The notes: generated from the letters alone by a model not told the origin. A DNA stretch of 64,000 bases from Acidobacteria bacterium UBA2161 (GCA_002328835.1 DCWN01000017.1:134733-198732), one strand, 5' to 3'; counted from the stretch's first letter, positions 1 to 8,897 are shown. A program made the numbers and translations.

Positions 1-724
1 CCGCGCCAGCCGCTACGACCGACTGGCGGCGCTCCCGGAGAGGATGCGCCGTGCCGCGGACGCGGATATTCGCCCGAATCTGGGTCAGAATCCGATGCAT
101 CCCGATGACGTCGCGCTGCTCACCGAGCGCGCGTCGGATCGCGACGCCATCACGATTCACGAGAACGTCAGCCACGACATGGCCCGTCCCTACGCGCCAC
201 TCCAATCTGTCGGCGTCGGTGAGAAGATGCGGCTTCACGCGGCCGGCGGCTCGCTCGGGTGGGGAGTCGGGGCGGCCATCGGCGCCAAGCTCGGCCAGCC
301 CGATCGCCAGGTCGTGCTTCACATCGGCGACGGCTCCGTGATGTACAGCGCGGCCGGTTTCTGGACAATGGCACGCTATCGGGTCCCCGTACTCACCGTC
401 ATCTGGAACAACGTCAACTATCAGCAGGTGCGGTTTCGCTTCGCGCGGTATCAGGGCAACATGGCGCAGACCGATCGCTACCCGACGATGTTTCTTGGCG
501 ATCCGGAGATCGATTTCGTCAAGCTTGCCGAATCTCAGGGGATCTCCGCTGCGAAGGCGACGACGGCCGACGAACTGGAGAGCGAGCTGGAGATCGGCAT
601 CGCCGCCACCCGGGAGGGTCGGCCGTACGTGATCGACGCCAGAATCCGCTGCATCGACGCGGGAGCCGAATCCACCTGGCACAGTCAATTCAGTCTTGCC
701 GACAGCCGCACGCGAAACGTGTGA
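1..724 (+). CDS. TPP-dependent decarboxylase/acetolactate synthase-like enzyme, 5' end missing
   Basis: C-terminal part of a thiamine-diphosphate enzyme. The frame is open back to base 2, so the gene begins outside the window. It holds the TPP/Mg-binding signature GDGSVMYSAAGFW followed by WNN about 20 residues later, the classic GDG...NN motif of acetolactate synthase, benzoylformate and phenylpyruvate decarboxylases. It closely resembles the C-terminal third of the full-length enzyme at 55620-57560 (shared NPMHPD, ENxSHD, GGSLGWGVGAAIGAK and GDGSVMYSA stretches), so the two are paralogues. Whether this copy also had a Tat leader cannot be seen. It runs towards the minus-strand operon that ends at 780. 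Family is secure; substrate is unknown, with 2-keto acids such as aryl-pyruvates likely. Confidence 0.85.
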   Translation, partial: RASRYDRLAALPERMRRAADADIRPNLGQNPMHPDDVALLTERASDRDAITIHENVSHDMARPYAPLQSVGVGEKMRLHAAGGSLGWGVGAAIGAKLGQPDRQVVLHIGDGSVMYSAAGFWTMARYRVPVLTVIWNNVNYQQVRFRFARYQGNMAQTDRYPTMFLGDPEIDFVKLAESQGISAAKATTADELESELEIGIAATREGRPYVIDARIRCIDAGAESTWHSQFSLADSRTRNV

Positions 725-779
725 TACCCGGCCGGCTTCAAGGAGAGGCCCCGGGGGCTAACCCCAGAGCTCACTTGGG

Positions 780-1541
780 TCAGTAGTATCCCTCCGCGTG
801 CATGAGGCGTCGTGCATGGGAGACATACTTCACGAACTCGATCTCTTCCGTGATTCTGAGTTCTCTGGGCCTGGGCAAGTCGATCTCCATGATCTCCTTC
901 ACGCGCCCGGGCCTGGCTGTCATCACCATGACTCGATCCGAGAGAAAGACCGCTTCACCGATATCGTGCGTGACGAACAGAACCGTTCGCGCTCGTTCCA
1001 TCCACGTCTTCTGAAGCCAGACGCCCATTTCATCCCGCGTCATGGCATCCAGCGCGCCGAACGGTTCATCCATGAGCAGGAGCGGAGGGTCATGGATGAG
1101 TGCCCGACAGAAGGAGACGCGCTGCTGCATGCCGCCTGAGAGCTCCCACGGGTACCGGTCCTCGAACCCATCCAACCCCGCCAGCTTGATCAGGTCCCGC
1201 GCCCTCGGTACGTAGGCGTCGTTCTCGAACTCCTGTCGCACCTCGATCTGCAGCATGATGTTCCGCAAGACGGAGCGCCATGCCAGTAGGGTCGCCTCCT
1301 GAAAGACGATCCCGACATTCGGGTGTGGGCCCCGGACCAGCTTCCCATCGACGCGCGCCTCTCCCTTGGACGTCGGAAGGAGACCGGCGATGATCTTGAT
1401 CAGGGTGGATTTCCCGCAGCCGCTCGGGCCGACAATGGAGAGGAACTCCCCCTCCCTCGCCGAGAAGCTGACATCCGTCAATGCCTCGATCGACCCGCCC
1501 TTGTGCGGATACGTCAAGTGCACGCCGTCGAGAGTAATCAC
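780..1541 (-). CDS. NitT/TauT-type ABC transporter ATP-binding protein
   Basis: ATPase of the SsuB/TauB family that powers the importer encoded just upstream. Over 253 residues it shows Walker A GPSGCGKST (38-46), Q-loop (Gln81), signature LSGGMQQR (from about 134), Walker B LLLMDEP with the GALD D-loop (from about 154), and an H-loop in FVTHDIGEA. The start chosen is a GTG at 1541 behind GAGGAGAGAC; longer versions of the frame would run into the preceding gene with no homologous sequence. It is the last gene of the minus-strand operon, 47 bases after the binding protein, and converges with the TPP gene ending at 724. Family certain, substrate unknown. Confidence 0.93.
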   Translation of the reverse strand: MITLDGVHLTYPHKGGSIEALTDVSFSAREGEFLSIVGPSGCGKSTLIKIIAGLLPTSKGEARVDGKLVRGPHPNVGIVFQEATLLAWRSVLRNIMLQIEVRQEFENDAYVPRARDLIKLAGLDGFEDRYPWELSGGMQQRVSFCRALIHDPPLLLMDEPFGALDAMTRDEMGVWLQKTWMERARTVLFVTHDIGEAVFLSDRVMVMTARPGRVKEIMEIDLPRPRELRITEEIEFVKYVSHARRLMHAEGYY

Positions 1542-1588
1542 GTCTCTCCTCGTCCAAGCCCTGGGAAGCGAGAATTCTGATGGAATCG

Positions 1589-2584
1589 CTACTCGGGCAG
1601 AAACTCGTTCGTGGAGAACCGGGTCAACGGAATGTCTGCCGCTTCGGCGACACCGTCGAACTCCACCGTGATGCGCCTGAGCTCTTCCAAGGCCTCGGGA
1701 TCCTGGTATCCCAGTGGAGACGGTAAGAGCGAGCGGACACTCGTCAACTGGCCGACGAGAATTTCCTTCCTCGCCAGGGGAAACCGCCTCACCGCGATCT
1801 CCGCCGCCGCGTCGACGTCGGCGAAGGTCTCTCCGACTCCCGCGATGTACGCCCTGATGAACCTCCGGATGAGATCGGGATCCTCCCGCGCGGTCGTCGC
1901 GTTGACGATCACCCCGTCCCCGATCACGGGGATCCCCCAATCCTCGAACAGCATGACCTGGGCCGGATCGACGTCCATCCCCTGGAGCCTGACGAGGTCA
2001 TCCACTTCAAGGCCAAGCGCGCCATCGGCCCTGCCCGTTGCCATCGCCTCGAGCATCGCCCTGCCGGCGTTCAGGTACGTGACCTGCTCTTGACGAATCT
2101 CGTTTGCGGCCAGAAACGCGTTGAAGAGGGCTGAGGTCCCACCGCCTCCAGACCCGGCAATGACCTTCCCGATCAGATCCTGAGGCGTTCTGATGCCGGT
2201 CTCGGGCTTCGAGAGGATGCAGTACCTCCGCGACTCCTGAATCTGCATCACTTGAACGATCGGCATCCCCAGGGCGGCTCCCTTCACGCTGACGTTGGTC
2301 GCGGCCACTCCGAACGTGGCGCTACCGGCGGCGACGAGTTTGCTCGTCGCCGATGAACCCGAGCCTTCCCTGATCGTGATGTCTATGCCTTCCTCCTCGA
2401 AGAATCCCTTCTCCGACGCAACGATGAACGGCACATGCGGGCCCGAGCACTTCCAGTGGAGCTGCAGCGTCACCTGGTCCAGCGCCGGTGCATCCGTGGA
2501 GGATGCTTGACGAGATCGGCAGGCCGTTCCCAGAGCCACGAGAGACAGGCCCAACATTCCGACCATCAGGGAGCTTGTTCTCAC
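1589..2584 (-). CDS. NMT1/SsuA-like ABC transporter substrate-binding lipoprotein
   Basis: Predicted exported receptor of the NMT1/THI5-like family (taurine, sulfonate, nitrate, pyrimidine or aromatic ligands). The N-terminus MRTSSLMVGMLGLSLVALGTAC is a hydrophobic leader ending in a cysteine at residue 22, as in lipoproteins, although the lipobox is weak. The mature part follows the family pattern (VTLQLHWKCSGPHVPFIVA, EKGFFEEEGIDITI, then GSATFGVAATN). The start is GTG at 2584 behind a G-rich ribosome site (GAGGGGGGAC). It lies between two permeases and the ATPase, making a complete importer at 4273-780. The ligand is not predictable; the catabolic operon suggests an aromatic or sulfonated/halogenated acid. 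Confidence 0.88.
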   Translation of the reverse strand: MRTSSLMVGMLGLSLVALGTACRSRQASSTDAPALDQVTLQLHWKCSGPHVPFIVASEKGFFEEEGIDITIREGSGSSATSKLVAAGSATFGVAATNVSVKGAALGMPIVQVMQIQESRRYCILSKPETGIRTPQDLIGKVIAGSGGGGTSALFNAFLAANEIRQEQVTYLNAGRAMLEAMATGRADGALGLEVDDLVRLQGMDVDPAQVMLFEDWGIPVIGDGVIVNATTAREDPDLIRRFIRAYIAGVGETFADVDAAAEIAVRRFPLARKEILVGQLTSVRSLLPSPLGYQDPEALEELRRITVEFDGVAEAADIPLTRFSTNEFLPE

Positions 2585-2648
2585 GCGTCCCCCCTCTTCT
2601 GCGCGGTGGGCCTCTCCCTCCAGTCGGGCGATGCCTTGGCCCTGCGAG

Positions 2649-3476
2649 TCACGCCGTGAAGAACCTCTGGTCCCTCGCCCTCATCGTGACGTGCCAGGAG
2701 ATGGCGTGTGTTTCGGCCCAGCCGATGAGCGCATACATCGACCTGCCCAAGACCACGAGCGTGATGACGACCGAGAACAGCAACGTCACGTCGCTGTTGT
2801 GTTGCGCCATCGTGATCAGGTAGCCCAACCCCTCATTCGCACCGACGAACTCACCGACGATGGCTCCAAGAATGGCGACCACGCCGCCCAGCTTGAGACC
2901 GGCGAAGAAGTGAGGCAATGAACTTGGCAGTCGGACCTTGATGAACGTCTGGAGCGTGGACGCCGACATGGATTTCGTCAGATCGATCAGTGCGGGCTCA
3001 ACATCCTTCAATCCGGTCATCGTGGCGATGACGATCGGGAAGTACGCCAGCCAGAAGGCGATGATGACCTTGGGAGCGTAGCCGAAGCCGAACCAGACGA
3101 TGAACAATGGAGCAACGGCCAGCTTGGGTGTCGTCTGAAAGAACACCAGGAGCGGCAGCAGTGTCTTCTCCACCGGCCTCGACCAGACCATGAGTATCGA
3201 GACGGCGACCGCGAAGACGGTGGCGAGAAAAAACCCCAGAAGCATCTCAAACGTCGTGACCAGGAAATGAGGCCAGACCAGGCCGAGATTTCCCACGAAA
3301 CTTTCGATGACGGCGATCGGACCAGGCAGGATGAAGTCCGGTATGGAAAAGAGGACGATCGACAGCTGCCACGCAGCGAGCATCGCAGCGATCGTGGAGG
3401 CGGGATACAGCGCTTCCGGGAGCCTGGCGCTCCAACGGAATCCCTTACCCAGAGCCATCTCCCCCGAACTCCTCAT
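2649..3476 (-). CDS. ABC transporter permease (SsuC/TauC type)
   Basis: Integral membrane subunit with about six hydrophobic segments and the EAA-type coupling loop DLTKSMSASTLQTFIKVRLP before GLKLGGVVAILGAIV, as in SsuC/TauC permeases. It is very similar to the neighbouring permease ending at 3491, so the importer probably uses a heterodimer of duplicated permeases. The ATG at 3476 lies 14 bases after the stop of the upstream permease; an ATG at 3458 directly behind GGGGGAG is an alternative. The frame is open further upstream but only inside the previous gene. Confidence 0.9.
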   Translation of the reverse strand: MRSSGEMALGKGFRWSARLPEALYPASTIAAMLAAWQLSIVLFSIPDFILPGPIAVIESFVGNLGLVWPHFLVTTFEMLLGFFLATVFAVAVSILMVWSRPVEKTLLPLLVFFQTTPKLAVAPLFIVWFGFGYAPKVIIAFWLAYFPIVIATMTGLKDVEPALIDLTKSMSASTLQTFIKVRLPSSLPHFFAGLKLGGVVAILGAIVGEFVGANEGLGYLITMAQHNSDVTLLFSVVITLVVLGRSMYALIGWAETHAISWHVTMRARDQRFFTA

Positions 3477-3490
3477 CCTGAGCTGTACCC

Positions 3491-4273
3491 CTACGTGGTG
3501 AACATGATCTGCTCGTTCTCCCGAACGACGACATGCCATGCAATCGCGTACCGCTCGACCCATTCCACGACGGAGAACAGCGCCTTGCCCAGGAGTAGGA
3601 GCACGACGAGCACGGCAAAGCACAGCGTCGTATCCATCCGGTCGTTCGCATAGAGGACGAGGTACCCCAGACCGTCCATCGACCCCATGAACTCTGCCAC
3701 GATGGCTCCGACCAGCGAGAGCAGCGCGCCCAACTTCAGCCCGCTGAACAGATACGGGAGTGAATTTGGGATCCGTATCTTCGTGAACGTCTGAAAGGGA
3801 GTGATGGACATGGATCTCGCCAGGTCCAGGACGGTGGGGTTCACATCTCTCAACCCGGTGACCATCTCGATCACGATGGGGAAATAGGCCAGCAAGAAGC
3901 TGATCAGGACCTTCGGGAACGGACCGAATCCGAACCAGATGATGAAGAGCGGCGCAATAGCCACCTTGGGGACCGTCTGCAGGAAGACCATCAGGGGCAG
4001 CACGGTCTTCTCGGCAACCTTCGACCAGACGATGATCACGGAGACCGGCACGGCGAACACGAGGGCAAGCGTGAAACCGAGACCGGCTTCATAGAGTGTG
4101 ACCAGGCCATGCTGGAATATCAGCGTCCGCTCCGACACCACCGTCGCAGCGACGGCGCGCGGCCCAGGCAGCAGGTAGTCCGGGATCGCCAATAACTGGA
4201 CACCCAGCTGCCACACCGCGACGAGCCCGATGGCCGCTGCCAACGGGTACAGAGCGTCTCGCCGTTTTCTCAA
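3491..4273 (-). CDS. ABC transporter permease (SsuC/TauC type), second copy
   Basis: Membrane subunit of 260 residues, a paralogue of the permease at 2649-3476, with the same coupling loop (DLARSMSITPFQTFTKIRIP) and matching membrane segments. The first in-frame start is TTG at 4273, immediately after the TAG of the ferredoxin gene, so translation is likely coupled. N-terminal MRKRRDALYPLAAAIGLVAVW places positive charges before the first helix. Together with the next three genes it makes an NMT1-type importer. Confidence 0.9.
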   Translation of the reverse strand: MRKRRDALYPLAAAIGLVAVWQLGVQLLAIPDYLLPGPRAVAATVVSERTLIFQHGLVTLYEAGLGFTLALVFAVPVSVIIVWSKVAEKTVLPLMVFLQTVPKVAIAPLFIIWFGFGPFPKVLISFLLAYFPIVIEMVTGLRDVNPTVLDLARSMSITPFQTFTKIRIPNSLPYLFSGLKLGALLSLVGAIVAEFMGSMDGLGYLVLYANDRMDTTLCFAVLVVLLLLGKALFSVVEWVERYAIAWHVVVRENEQIMFTT

Positions 4274-4615
4274 CTAGAAACCCAACTTCGACGTGCGGGT
4301 ATCTGATCGTCCCCCGGGCAGATCGGCCTTGGGCGGGATCACGTCCCCCGTTCCCGCCCACATGTCCTGTATGGGCGACGCGGTGAATTCCTTTCGGATG
4401 ACGCCCACCATCGTGAGACACCCATTGGCGTCTTCGGCACAGGCCTCCTCGCATGCGAGACAGACGATGCATTCCTGGATGTTGGCCGACGACACCTGCT
4501 CTTCGATCGGATCCCAGTCGATCGCCTCCACCGGGCAGCTGTCCACGCAGTGGAGACAGTTTCTTCCAAGGCATTTCTTGTGATTGACGACGGCATCGAC
4601 TTTTTCTTCCAGCAT
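4274..4615 (-). CDS. 2x[4Fe-4S] ferredoxin, AprB-like partner of the flavoprotein
   Basis: Small electron carrier of 113 residues. Cluster 1 cysteines are 15, 20, 23 and 27 with an unusual CX4CX2CX3CP spacing; cluster 2 cysteines are 49, 52, 55 and 59, with another at 66. The arrangement and a C-terminal extension of about 45 residues resemble the beta subunit of adenylylsulfate reductase (AprB), whose tail wraps its flavoprotein. It follows the flavoprotein gene by 22 bases, so it very likely shuttles electrons to that FAD. Start ATG at 4615 behind a purine-rich stretch. It differs from the other three ferredoxins here, whose cluster 1 is CX2CX2CX3C. Confidence 0.88.
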   Translation of the reverse strand: MLEEKVDAVVNHKKCLGRNCLHCVDSCPVEAIDWDPIEEQVSSANIQECIVCLACEEACAEDANGCLTMVGVIRKEFTASPIQDMWAGTGDVIPPKADLPGGRSDTRTSKLGF

Positions 4616-4637
4616 CTCTCAAGTTCTCCTGGGAAGG

Positions 4638-6353
4638 TCACGCAGTCTCTTGCTTCAGGCCTCTGATCGGGAATCTGCCCTCGGGGACCTTCACATAGCC
4701 CGAGCGGGTCGGAACAGTCCGCAACTCCATCTGACCGTTCTTCTTTTCCAGTCTGATGTCCTGTATCCAGCGATCGTTGTCCATGTAGGGGTGGTCCAGC
4801 CGGTTGTGAACGCCCCGCGTCTCGGTCCGCATCAGGGCCGCCTTCGCATGCATCTCCTGACAATCGATCATGCAGTCAGATTCAAATGCCAGTCTCAGCT
4901 CCCGCGGGTCCTCGGCATACATCCTCTCCTGCGCAGTCCTCCGAATGTCGTCCAACTGCTCCAGGCCCTCGAGAAGCCCCTTCTCGGTCTTCAGTACGCC
5001 AAACTTGTCCATACTCAGCTTCTGGATCGCCTCACGGATCGCTCTCGGATTCCCGTCAGCCGTCTTCGACCTAGACGAAAACCTGTCGAGGTAGTCCTTC
5101 TTGTCTTTCACCTGACTCTGGCTCGGTTCGACACGGGACACACTTCTGGCGTACTCGGCGCCGGCCCTCCCGGCCCTGACACCGAAAACCAGGGTGTACT
5201 TGAGATCCTCACCGTAGGACACTTCCCCGCCGGCGAACAATCCGGGAATGTTGGTCTCGCACTCTTCGGAGATCTTGATCCCCCCCCACGATCCAAGTGC
5301 TCCTGGATACATCCGGATCGGCTTCTTCTCCCACTCGAAGTTTCGCATCGCATGGAGGCCGGCGATCCCCTTGGGCTCGGCGGTCCACGCGTCCTCGGGG
5401 ACGTGGGAGAAGTCGGCGAGCACCCCGCCATCATCACCCCGTCCCTCGAGAACCTCGTTGGCCATCGCGCGCGCGATCGTCGCCACGTTGTCAATGACCG
5501 GCGTTCCGTACTTGATGTGGAAAGGGTCGCCAGGTTTCAGGGTGGCACCGTCGCCAAGCACCATGTAATTCGGCAGGAAGTCCTCTCCGTTCGCGTTGGT
5601 CAGATTGACCATGGTTCGTGCATACGACGGAGGAATCCAGAACTGAGGCTGATCCTTCTCGGAGATGATCCAGGCGTCGAAGCTCTCGTACTCCATCATG
5701 TTCATTTCCACGCCGTTGCGATAGGCGATGGCGTGACCATCTCCAGTCGATCGTGTCGGCGTGTTGTTTCGCTTCCAGCACTCGCCCGCGCCGCCCGTGG
5801 CCATGACGACAGCCTTGGCCTTGACCACGGTGAAGTCTCCAGACACGACGTCGAAACCGACCGCGCCGACGCACTGACCGTCCACGGTGAGGATGTCGGT
5901 GATGTTGAAGTACTTCATCAGCTTGGCGCCCTGGTCCTGAGCGTACTTGTACATCGGACCGGTGGTGGCCCAGCTCACCCGCCCCGGCGGGCCGTAGGTC
6001 TTTTGGTCCCTGGGATTGAGAACACCAAACTCGGCAAGCTCATCCTGGTACGGGATCTGCTCGACGGCCGTGATCTCCTCCATCCGCTGGTCCTTGCCGT
6101 ACATGATTTCCCAGGCGCCACCCTTCACGCCCCGCTCGTAGAGCGCCTTGAGGCCTCGAGGCATGGACAGTGACCAGTAATTCATGACGATGCCTTGTGT
6201 TCCGCCGGCGACGCTCGACAGGTTCGTCCGGCCGGTACTCTTCTCCGCGATGATCACGTCCAGGCCGTAGCGCCGGATCTGTATCGCCGCCCGGAGGCCC
6301 GCAAGGCCCGCGCCAATCACCAAGACATCGGTCTCCAGGGTGTCGGTGTTCAT
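4638..6353 (-). CDS. AprA/fumarate reductase-like FAD flavoprotein (copy 1)
   Basis: FAD protein of 571 residues in the succinate dehydrogenase/fumarate reductase/adenylylsulfate reductase superfamily. The N-terminus carries the dinucleotide fold (DVLVIGAGLAGLRAA) and a second FAD motif near the C-terminal third (GLFAGGEVSYGEDLKYTLVFG); the helical C-terminal domain is present. There is no signal peptide, so it is cytoplasmic. Start ATG at 6353 behind AAGGAAGGAA. It is followed by the AprB-like ferredoxin and preceded by two RdhA-like genes, suggesting an electron-input or reductase role. True APS reductase is unlikely because no sulfate-reduction genes are present. Family sure; reaction unknown. 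Confidence 0.85.
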   Translation of the reverse strand: MNTDTLETDVLVIGAGLAGLRAAIQIRRYGLDVIIAEKSTGRTNLSSVAGGTQGIVMNYWSLSMPRGLKALYERGVKGGAWEIMYGKDQRMEEITAVEQIPYQDELAEFGVLNPRDQKTYGPPGRVSWATTGPMYKYAQDQGAKLMKYFNITDILTVDGQCVGAVGFDVVSGDFTVVKAKAVVMATGGAGECWKRNNTPTRSTGDGHAIAYRNGVEMNMMEYESFDAWIISEKDQPQFWIPPSYARTMVNLTNANGEDFLPNYMVLGDGATLKPGDPFHIKYGTPVIDNVATIARAMANEVLEGRGDDGGVLADFSHVPEDAWTAEPKGIAGLHAMRNFEWEKKPIRMYPGALGSWGGIKISEECETNIPGLFAGGEVSYGEDLKYTLVFGVRAGRAGAEYARSVSRVEPSQSQVKDKKDYLDRFSSRSKTADGNPRAIREAIQKLSMDKFGVLKTEKGLLEGLEQLDDIRRTAQERMYAEDPRELRLAFESDCMIDCQEMHAKAALMRTETRGVHNRLDHPYMDNDRWIQDIRLEKKNGQMELRTVPTRSGYVKVPEGRFPIRGLKQETA

Positions 6354-6385
6354 TCGGATTCCTTCCTTTCACTCCGCCGGACTGT

Positions 6386-7585
6386 CTAGTCTGAAGCCCT
6401 GTCTGTCGGGCTGTTCACAAACCGCTTGCCGGATCGGTCAGGAGTTTGCAGGACGCCATCCACGGCTTCGAGATCGTGCCACCACTTGTTTTTCTGATTC
6501 GGGGTCCCGTACCCCATGAGGTCGTCTCCCCAGATGGCGAGCCGCCTGGCTAGGGGAATGTTGGTCATGGTCCACCTCACAAAGCGATGAAACGGTGTGA
6601 AGGGCTTGTTCCATGGACAGACGTGTATGCACACCCCACAGCCGGACCCCCACTGATTCCCGATCCTATACTTCAGACACCTGTCCACGTCGTTGTTCCA
6701 CTTGACGTAGCCGTTGTGCACGACCGTCGAATCTTCTCCGAACGGAATCGCTCCTGCTGGACAGTGCGTCGCGCACTTCGCGCACTTGGAACAGAAGTCC
6801 TGGAGCCCGAAATCGATCGGCCTGTCGATCGCGAGCGGGAGATCCGTCGTGACCACGGCCGCCTTGAATCTCGTGCCGAGGAACGGGTTGAGCACGATGT
6901 CGCCCGTGCGGCACATTTCGCCGAGTCCAGCCCAGAGCAAGATGGGAGGGAGCATCACCTGATAGTTTCGAATGTGATGCGCGCGCGCCGGGTAGCCGAG
7001 CTTCCGGATGTAATCGGCCAGGATGCATGAGATGAACGCGGTCGTGGAATACGAAAGAAAGCCCATCGACGTGCTGATCCAGTCGTTGCCGAAGCTCGCA
7101 TCAGCGGTCTTCCAGTCCTGGTCGACCAGAACGGCGATGGCATACTTGTGCGCGCATTCGATCGGCTCCCCCGTCGCCTGGCTGTGGCTGTAGACGGCAT
7201 AGGGGGGCAGTCGGCATATCCCTACGACGTCGGCTCTGAGGAAATAGGCCGTCGCCTTGATGTGGCGCGCCATCGCTTCGGGATCATCCGTCCCCGGAGC
7301 CCTGTGCTCGGCAACCGGCCCGTCGACCTTGTCGGCGAGAGTCGCCGCCATCCGTTGTTGCGCCCGAGACAGAGGATACTTGAAGAGCCCCAAGAGATTC
7401 TGATAGCTGGGCCCGAGACCTCCGCTCCGGGCCCTCGCAAAACCGCCGGCCCTCTGATCCACGCGCTGAATTCGCTCCTCATCGATGAACGTCGTGGGAC
7501 GATCGACCCTCTTGAGGGACTCGACGGGATACGGATCGAGCTTCGTCCCGTCATAGGCGCGCTTGTAGGTCGTCAGGATCGTCAC
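6386..7585 (-). CDS. Cytoplasmic reductive dehalogenase-like corrinoid/Fe-S protein (RdhA family, copy 1)
   Basis: Protein of 399 residues. The family signature TTDLPLxxDxPIDFGLQDFC leads into cluster 1 cysteines 265, 268, 271 and 275 (KCAxxCPxGAI); cluster 2 cysteines are 303, 316, 319 and 323 (CGVCIHVCPWNKP). This is the RdhA C-terminal layout; the corrinoid-binding part would be residues 110-250, including a conserved Tyr in LSYSTTAF. No Tat motif is present, unlike respiratory RdhA, and no RdhB anchor is nearby. Start GTG at 7585, 7 bases after copy 2. A relative, QueG, is less likely because the KCA...CP signature and C-terminal layout are RdhA-like. Substrate unknown; it may not be a halide. 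Confidence 0.82.
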   Translation of the reverse strand: MTILTTYKRAYDGTKLDPYPVESLKRVDRPTTFIDEERIQRVDQRAGGFARARSGGLGPSYQNLLGLFKYPLSRAQQRMAATLADKVDGPVAEHRAPGTDDPEAMARHIKATAYFLRADVVGICRLPPYAVYSHSQATGEPIECAHKYAIAVLVDQDWKTADASFGNDWISTSMGFLSYSTTAFISCILADYIRKLGYPARAHHIRNYQVMLPPILLWAGLGEMCRTGDIVLNPFLGTRFKAAVVTTDLPLAIDRPIDFGLQDFCSKCAKCATHCPAGAIPFGEDSTVVHNGYVKWNNDVDRCLKYRIGNQWGSGCGVCIHVCPWNKPFTPFHRFVRWTMTNIPLARRLAIWGDDLMGYGTPNQKNKWWHDLEAVDGVLQTPDRSGKRFVNSPTDRASD

Positions 7586-7592
7586 AGCGAGG

Positions 7593-8897
7593 TCACTCCG
7601 CGTCCGGTCGACTGTGGTGCGCGTCGTCTCTGTTCGATCCCGACTCGCGTTGCCCTCTGGTCAGGAAAGGCGGCAATACTCCGTCCAACATCTCCGGGCG
7701 CATGGAGTATTCGGCGCGGAGGGTCCTTCTGTTCCCCGCCTGCTCGGGTACCTTGAGGGCACCGTCACTGGATTCCAGGTCGAGCCACCACTTGTTCTCG
7801 ATTCTTGGCTTCCCGTATCCCATGAGATCGTCGCCCCAGATCGCGAACCTTCTGGCGAGAGGGATGTTTCTCATCGTCCATTGCACGAATCGATGAAACG
7901 GCGTGTACGGCTTGTTCCATGGGCACACCGTCATGCACGTGCCGCAGCCCGCACCCGCATTGCTCGCGGTCCGCCCGATGACACACTTTTTCACGTCGAG
8001 CGGCCATTGCTCGTAACCGTTGCGCCAGACCTTGTCGCCGTCGCTGATCGCCCCGGTAGGGCACTCGCGGGCGCACTTCTTGCACCGTGAGCAGAAGTCC
8101 TGGAGCCCGAAATCAATCGGCTTGTCCGGTACCAGCGGGAGGTCGGTGGTCACGATGGCCGCTTTGAATCGCGGACCGATGAACGGGTTGACCACGACAC
8201 TCCCGATCCGGCTCAGCTCACCCAGACCGGCCCAGAGCAAGATAGGCGGCACCACGACGTCGTAGCTGTAGGTGTGATGCGCTTTGGCGGGGTATCCGAG
8301 CCGACGAATGTAGTCGGCCAGGATGCGGGCGACAAAGCTGGAGTTGGTGTAGGCCAGATGGCTCTGCGAACCGCTGATCCAGTCGTTGCCGAAACTGGCT
8401 TCCGAAGTCTTCCAATCCTGATCGATCAGGATGGCGATCGCGTAGGTGTGGTCGCATTCCACAGGTTCGCCGGTCGAGAGATGGCGGCTGAAGACCGCGT
8501 AGGGGGGCAGCTTGCAGACGCCCACCATGTCGGCCCTCAGGAAATAGGCCGTCTCCTTGATGTGCTTGGTGATCAGCGCCGGATCATCCCCGAGGGGAGC
8601 CTGATTCGCTGCCACCGGGTTGTCCGTCTCACCGATGTCGCGAAGGTGAACCTGCATTCCTCTCAATGCGCTACCGAGCGGGTGCTTCGTGACGAGCCGC
8701 GCCCTCTGCTGCTGAAGATGCGGCCCGTACTCGCCCCGGGCGGCCTTATTGAACCCACTATCCCGACCGTCGACTCTTGGCACCTCCGCGTCCCGTATCT
8801 CGATCGTCGGACGGTCCACTCTCTTCAAGACATGGACCGGATAGGGATCGACCCGGTGCGTGTTGAAGGACCGCAGAAAACTCGTGACCATGCTCAT
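7593..8897 (-). CDS. Cytoplasmic reductive dehalogenase-like corrinoid/Fe-S protein (RdhA family, copy 2)
   Basis: Protein of 434 residues, clearly a tandem paralogue of the gene at 6386-7585 (shared DPYPVxxLKRVDRP start, ASFGNDWIS, LWAGLGE, TTDLPL and IWGDDLMGYG). Cluster 1 cysteines are 269, 272, 275 and 279; cluster 2 are 305, 318, 321 and 325. It carries about 35 extra C-terminal residues ending in a charged tail. The ATG at 8897 sits behind GTGAGGCG; a second ATG is two codons later. No Tat leader. Keeping two similar copies side by side suggests a heterodimer or two substrates. Confidence 0.82.
   Translation of the reverse strand: MSMVTSFLRSFNTHRVDPYPVHVLKRVDRPTIEIRDAEVPRVDGRDSGFNKAARGEYGPHLQQQRARLVTKHPLGSALRGMQVHLRDIGETDNPVAANQAPLGDDPALITKHIKETAYFLRADMVGVCKLPPYAVFSRHLSTGEPVECDHTYAIAILIDQDWKTSEASFGNDWISGSQSHLAYTNSSFVARILADYIRRLGYPAKAHHTYSYDVVVPPILLWAGLGELSRIGSVVVNPFIGPRFKAAIVTTDLPLVPDKPIDFGLQDFCSRCKKCARECPTGAISDGDKVWRNGYEQWPLDVKKCVIGRTASNAGAGCGTCMTVCPWNKPYTPFHRFVQWTMRNIPLARRFAIWGDDLMGYGKPRIENKWWLDLESSDGALKVPEQAGNRRTLRAEYSMRPEMLDGVLPPFLTRGQRESGSNRDDAHHSRPDAE

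Noticed and set aside
725..779. Possible terminator between the convergent genes
   Set aside because: G+C-rich with short imperfect pairings only and no T-run.
4584..6173. Long plus-strand frame opposite the first flavoprotein
   Set aside because: It is the antisense shadow of a conserved gene in G+C-rich DNA; the translation has no recognisable domain.
6386..7585. Epoxyqueuosine reductase (QueG) as the identity of the RdhA-like proteins
   Set aside because: QueG is normally single-copy and sits in tRNA-modification contexts; three copies with the TDLPL...KCA...CP signature in catabolic operons fit RdhA better.
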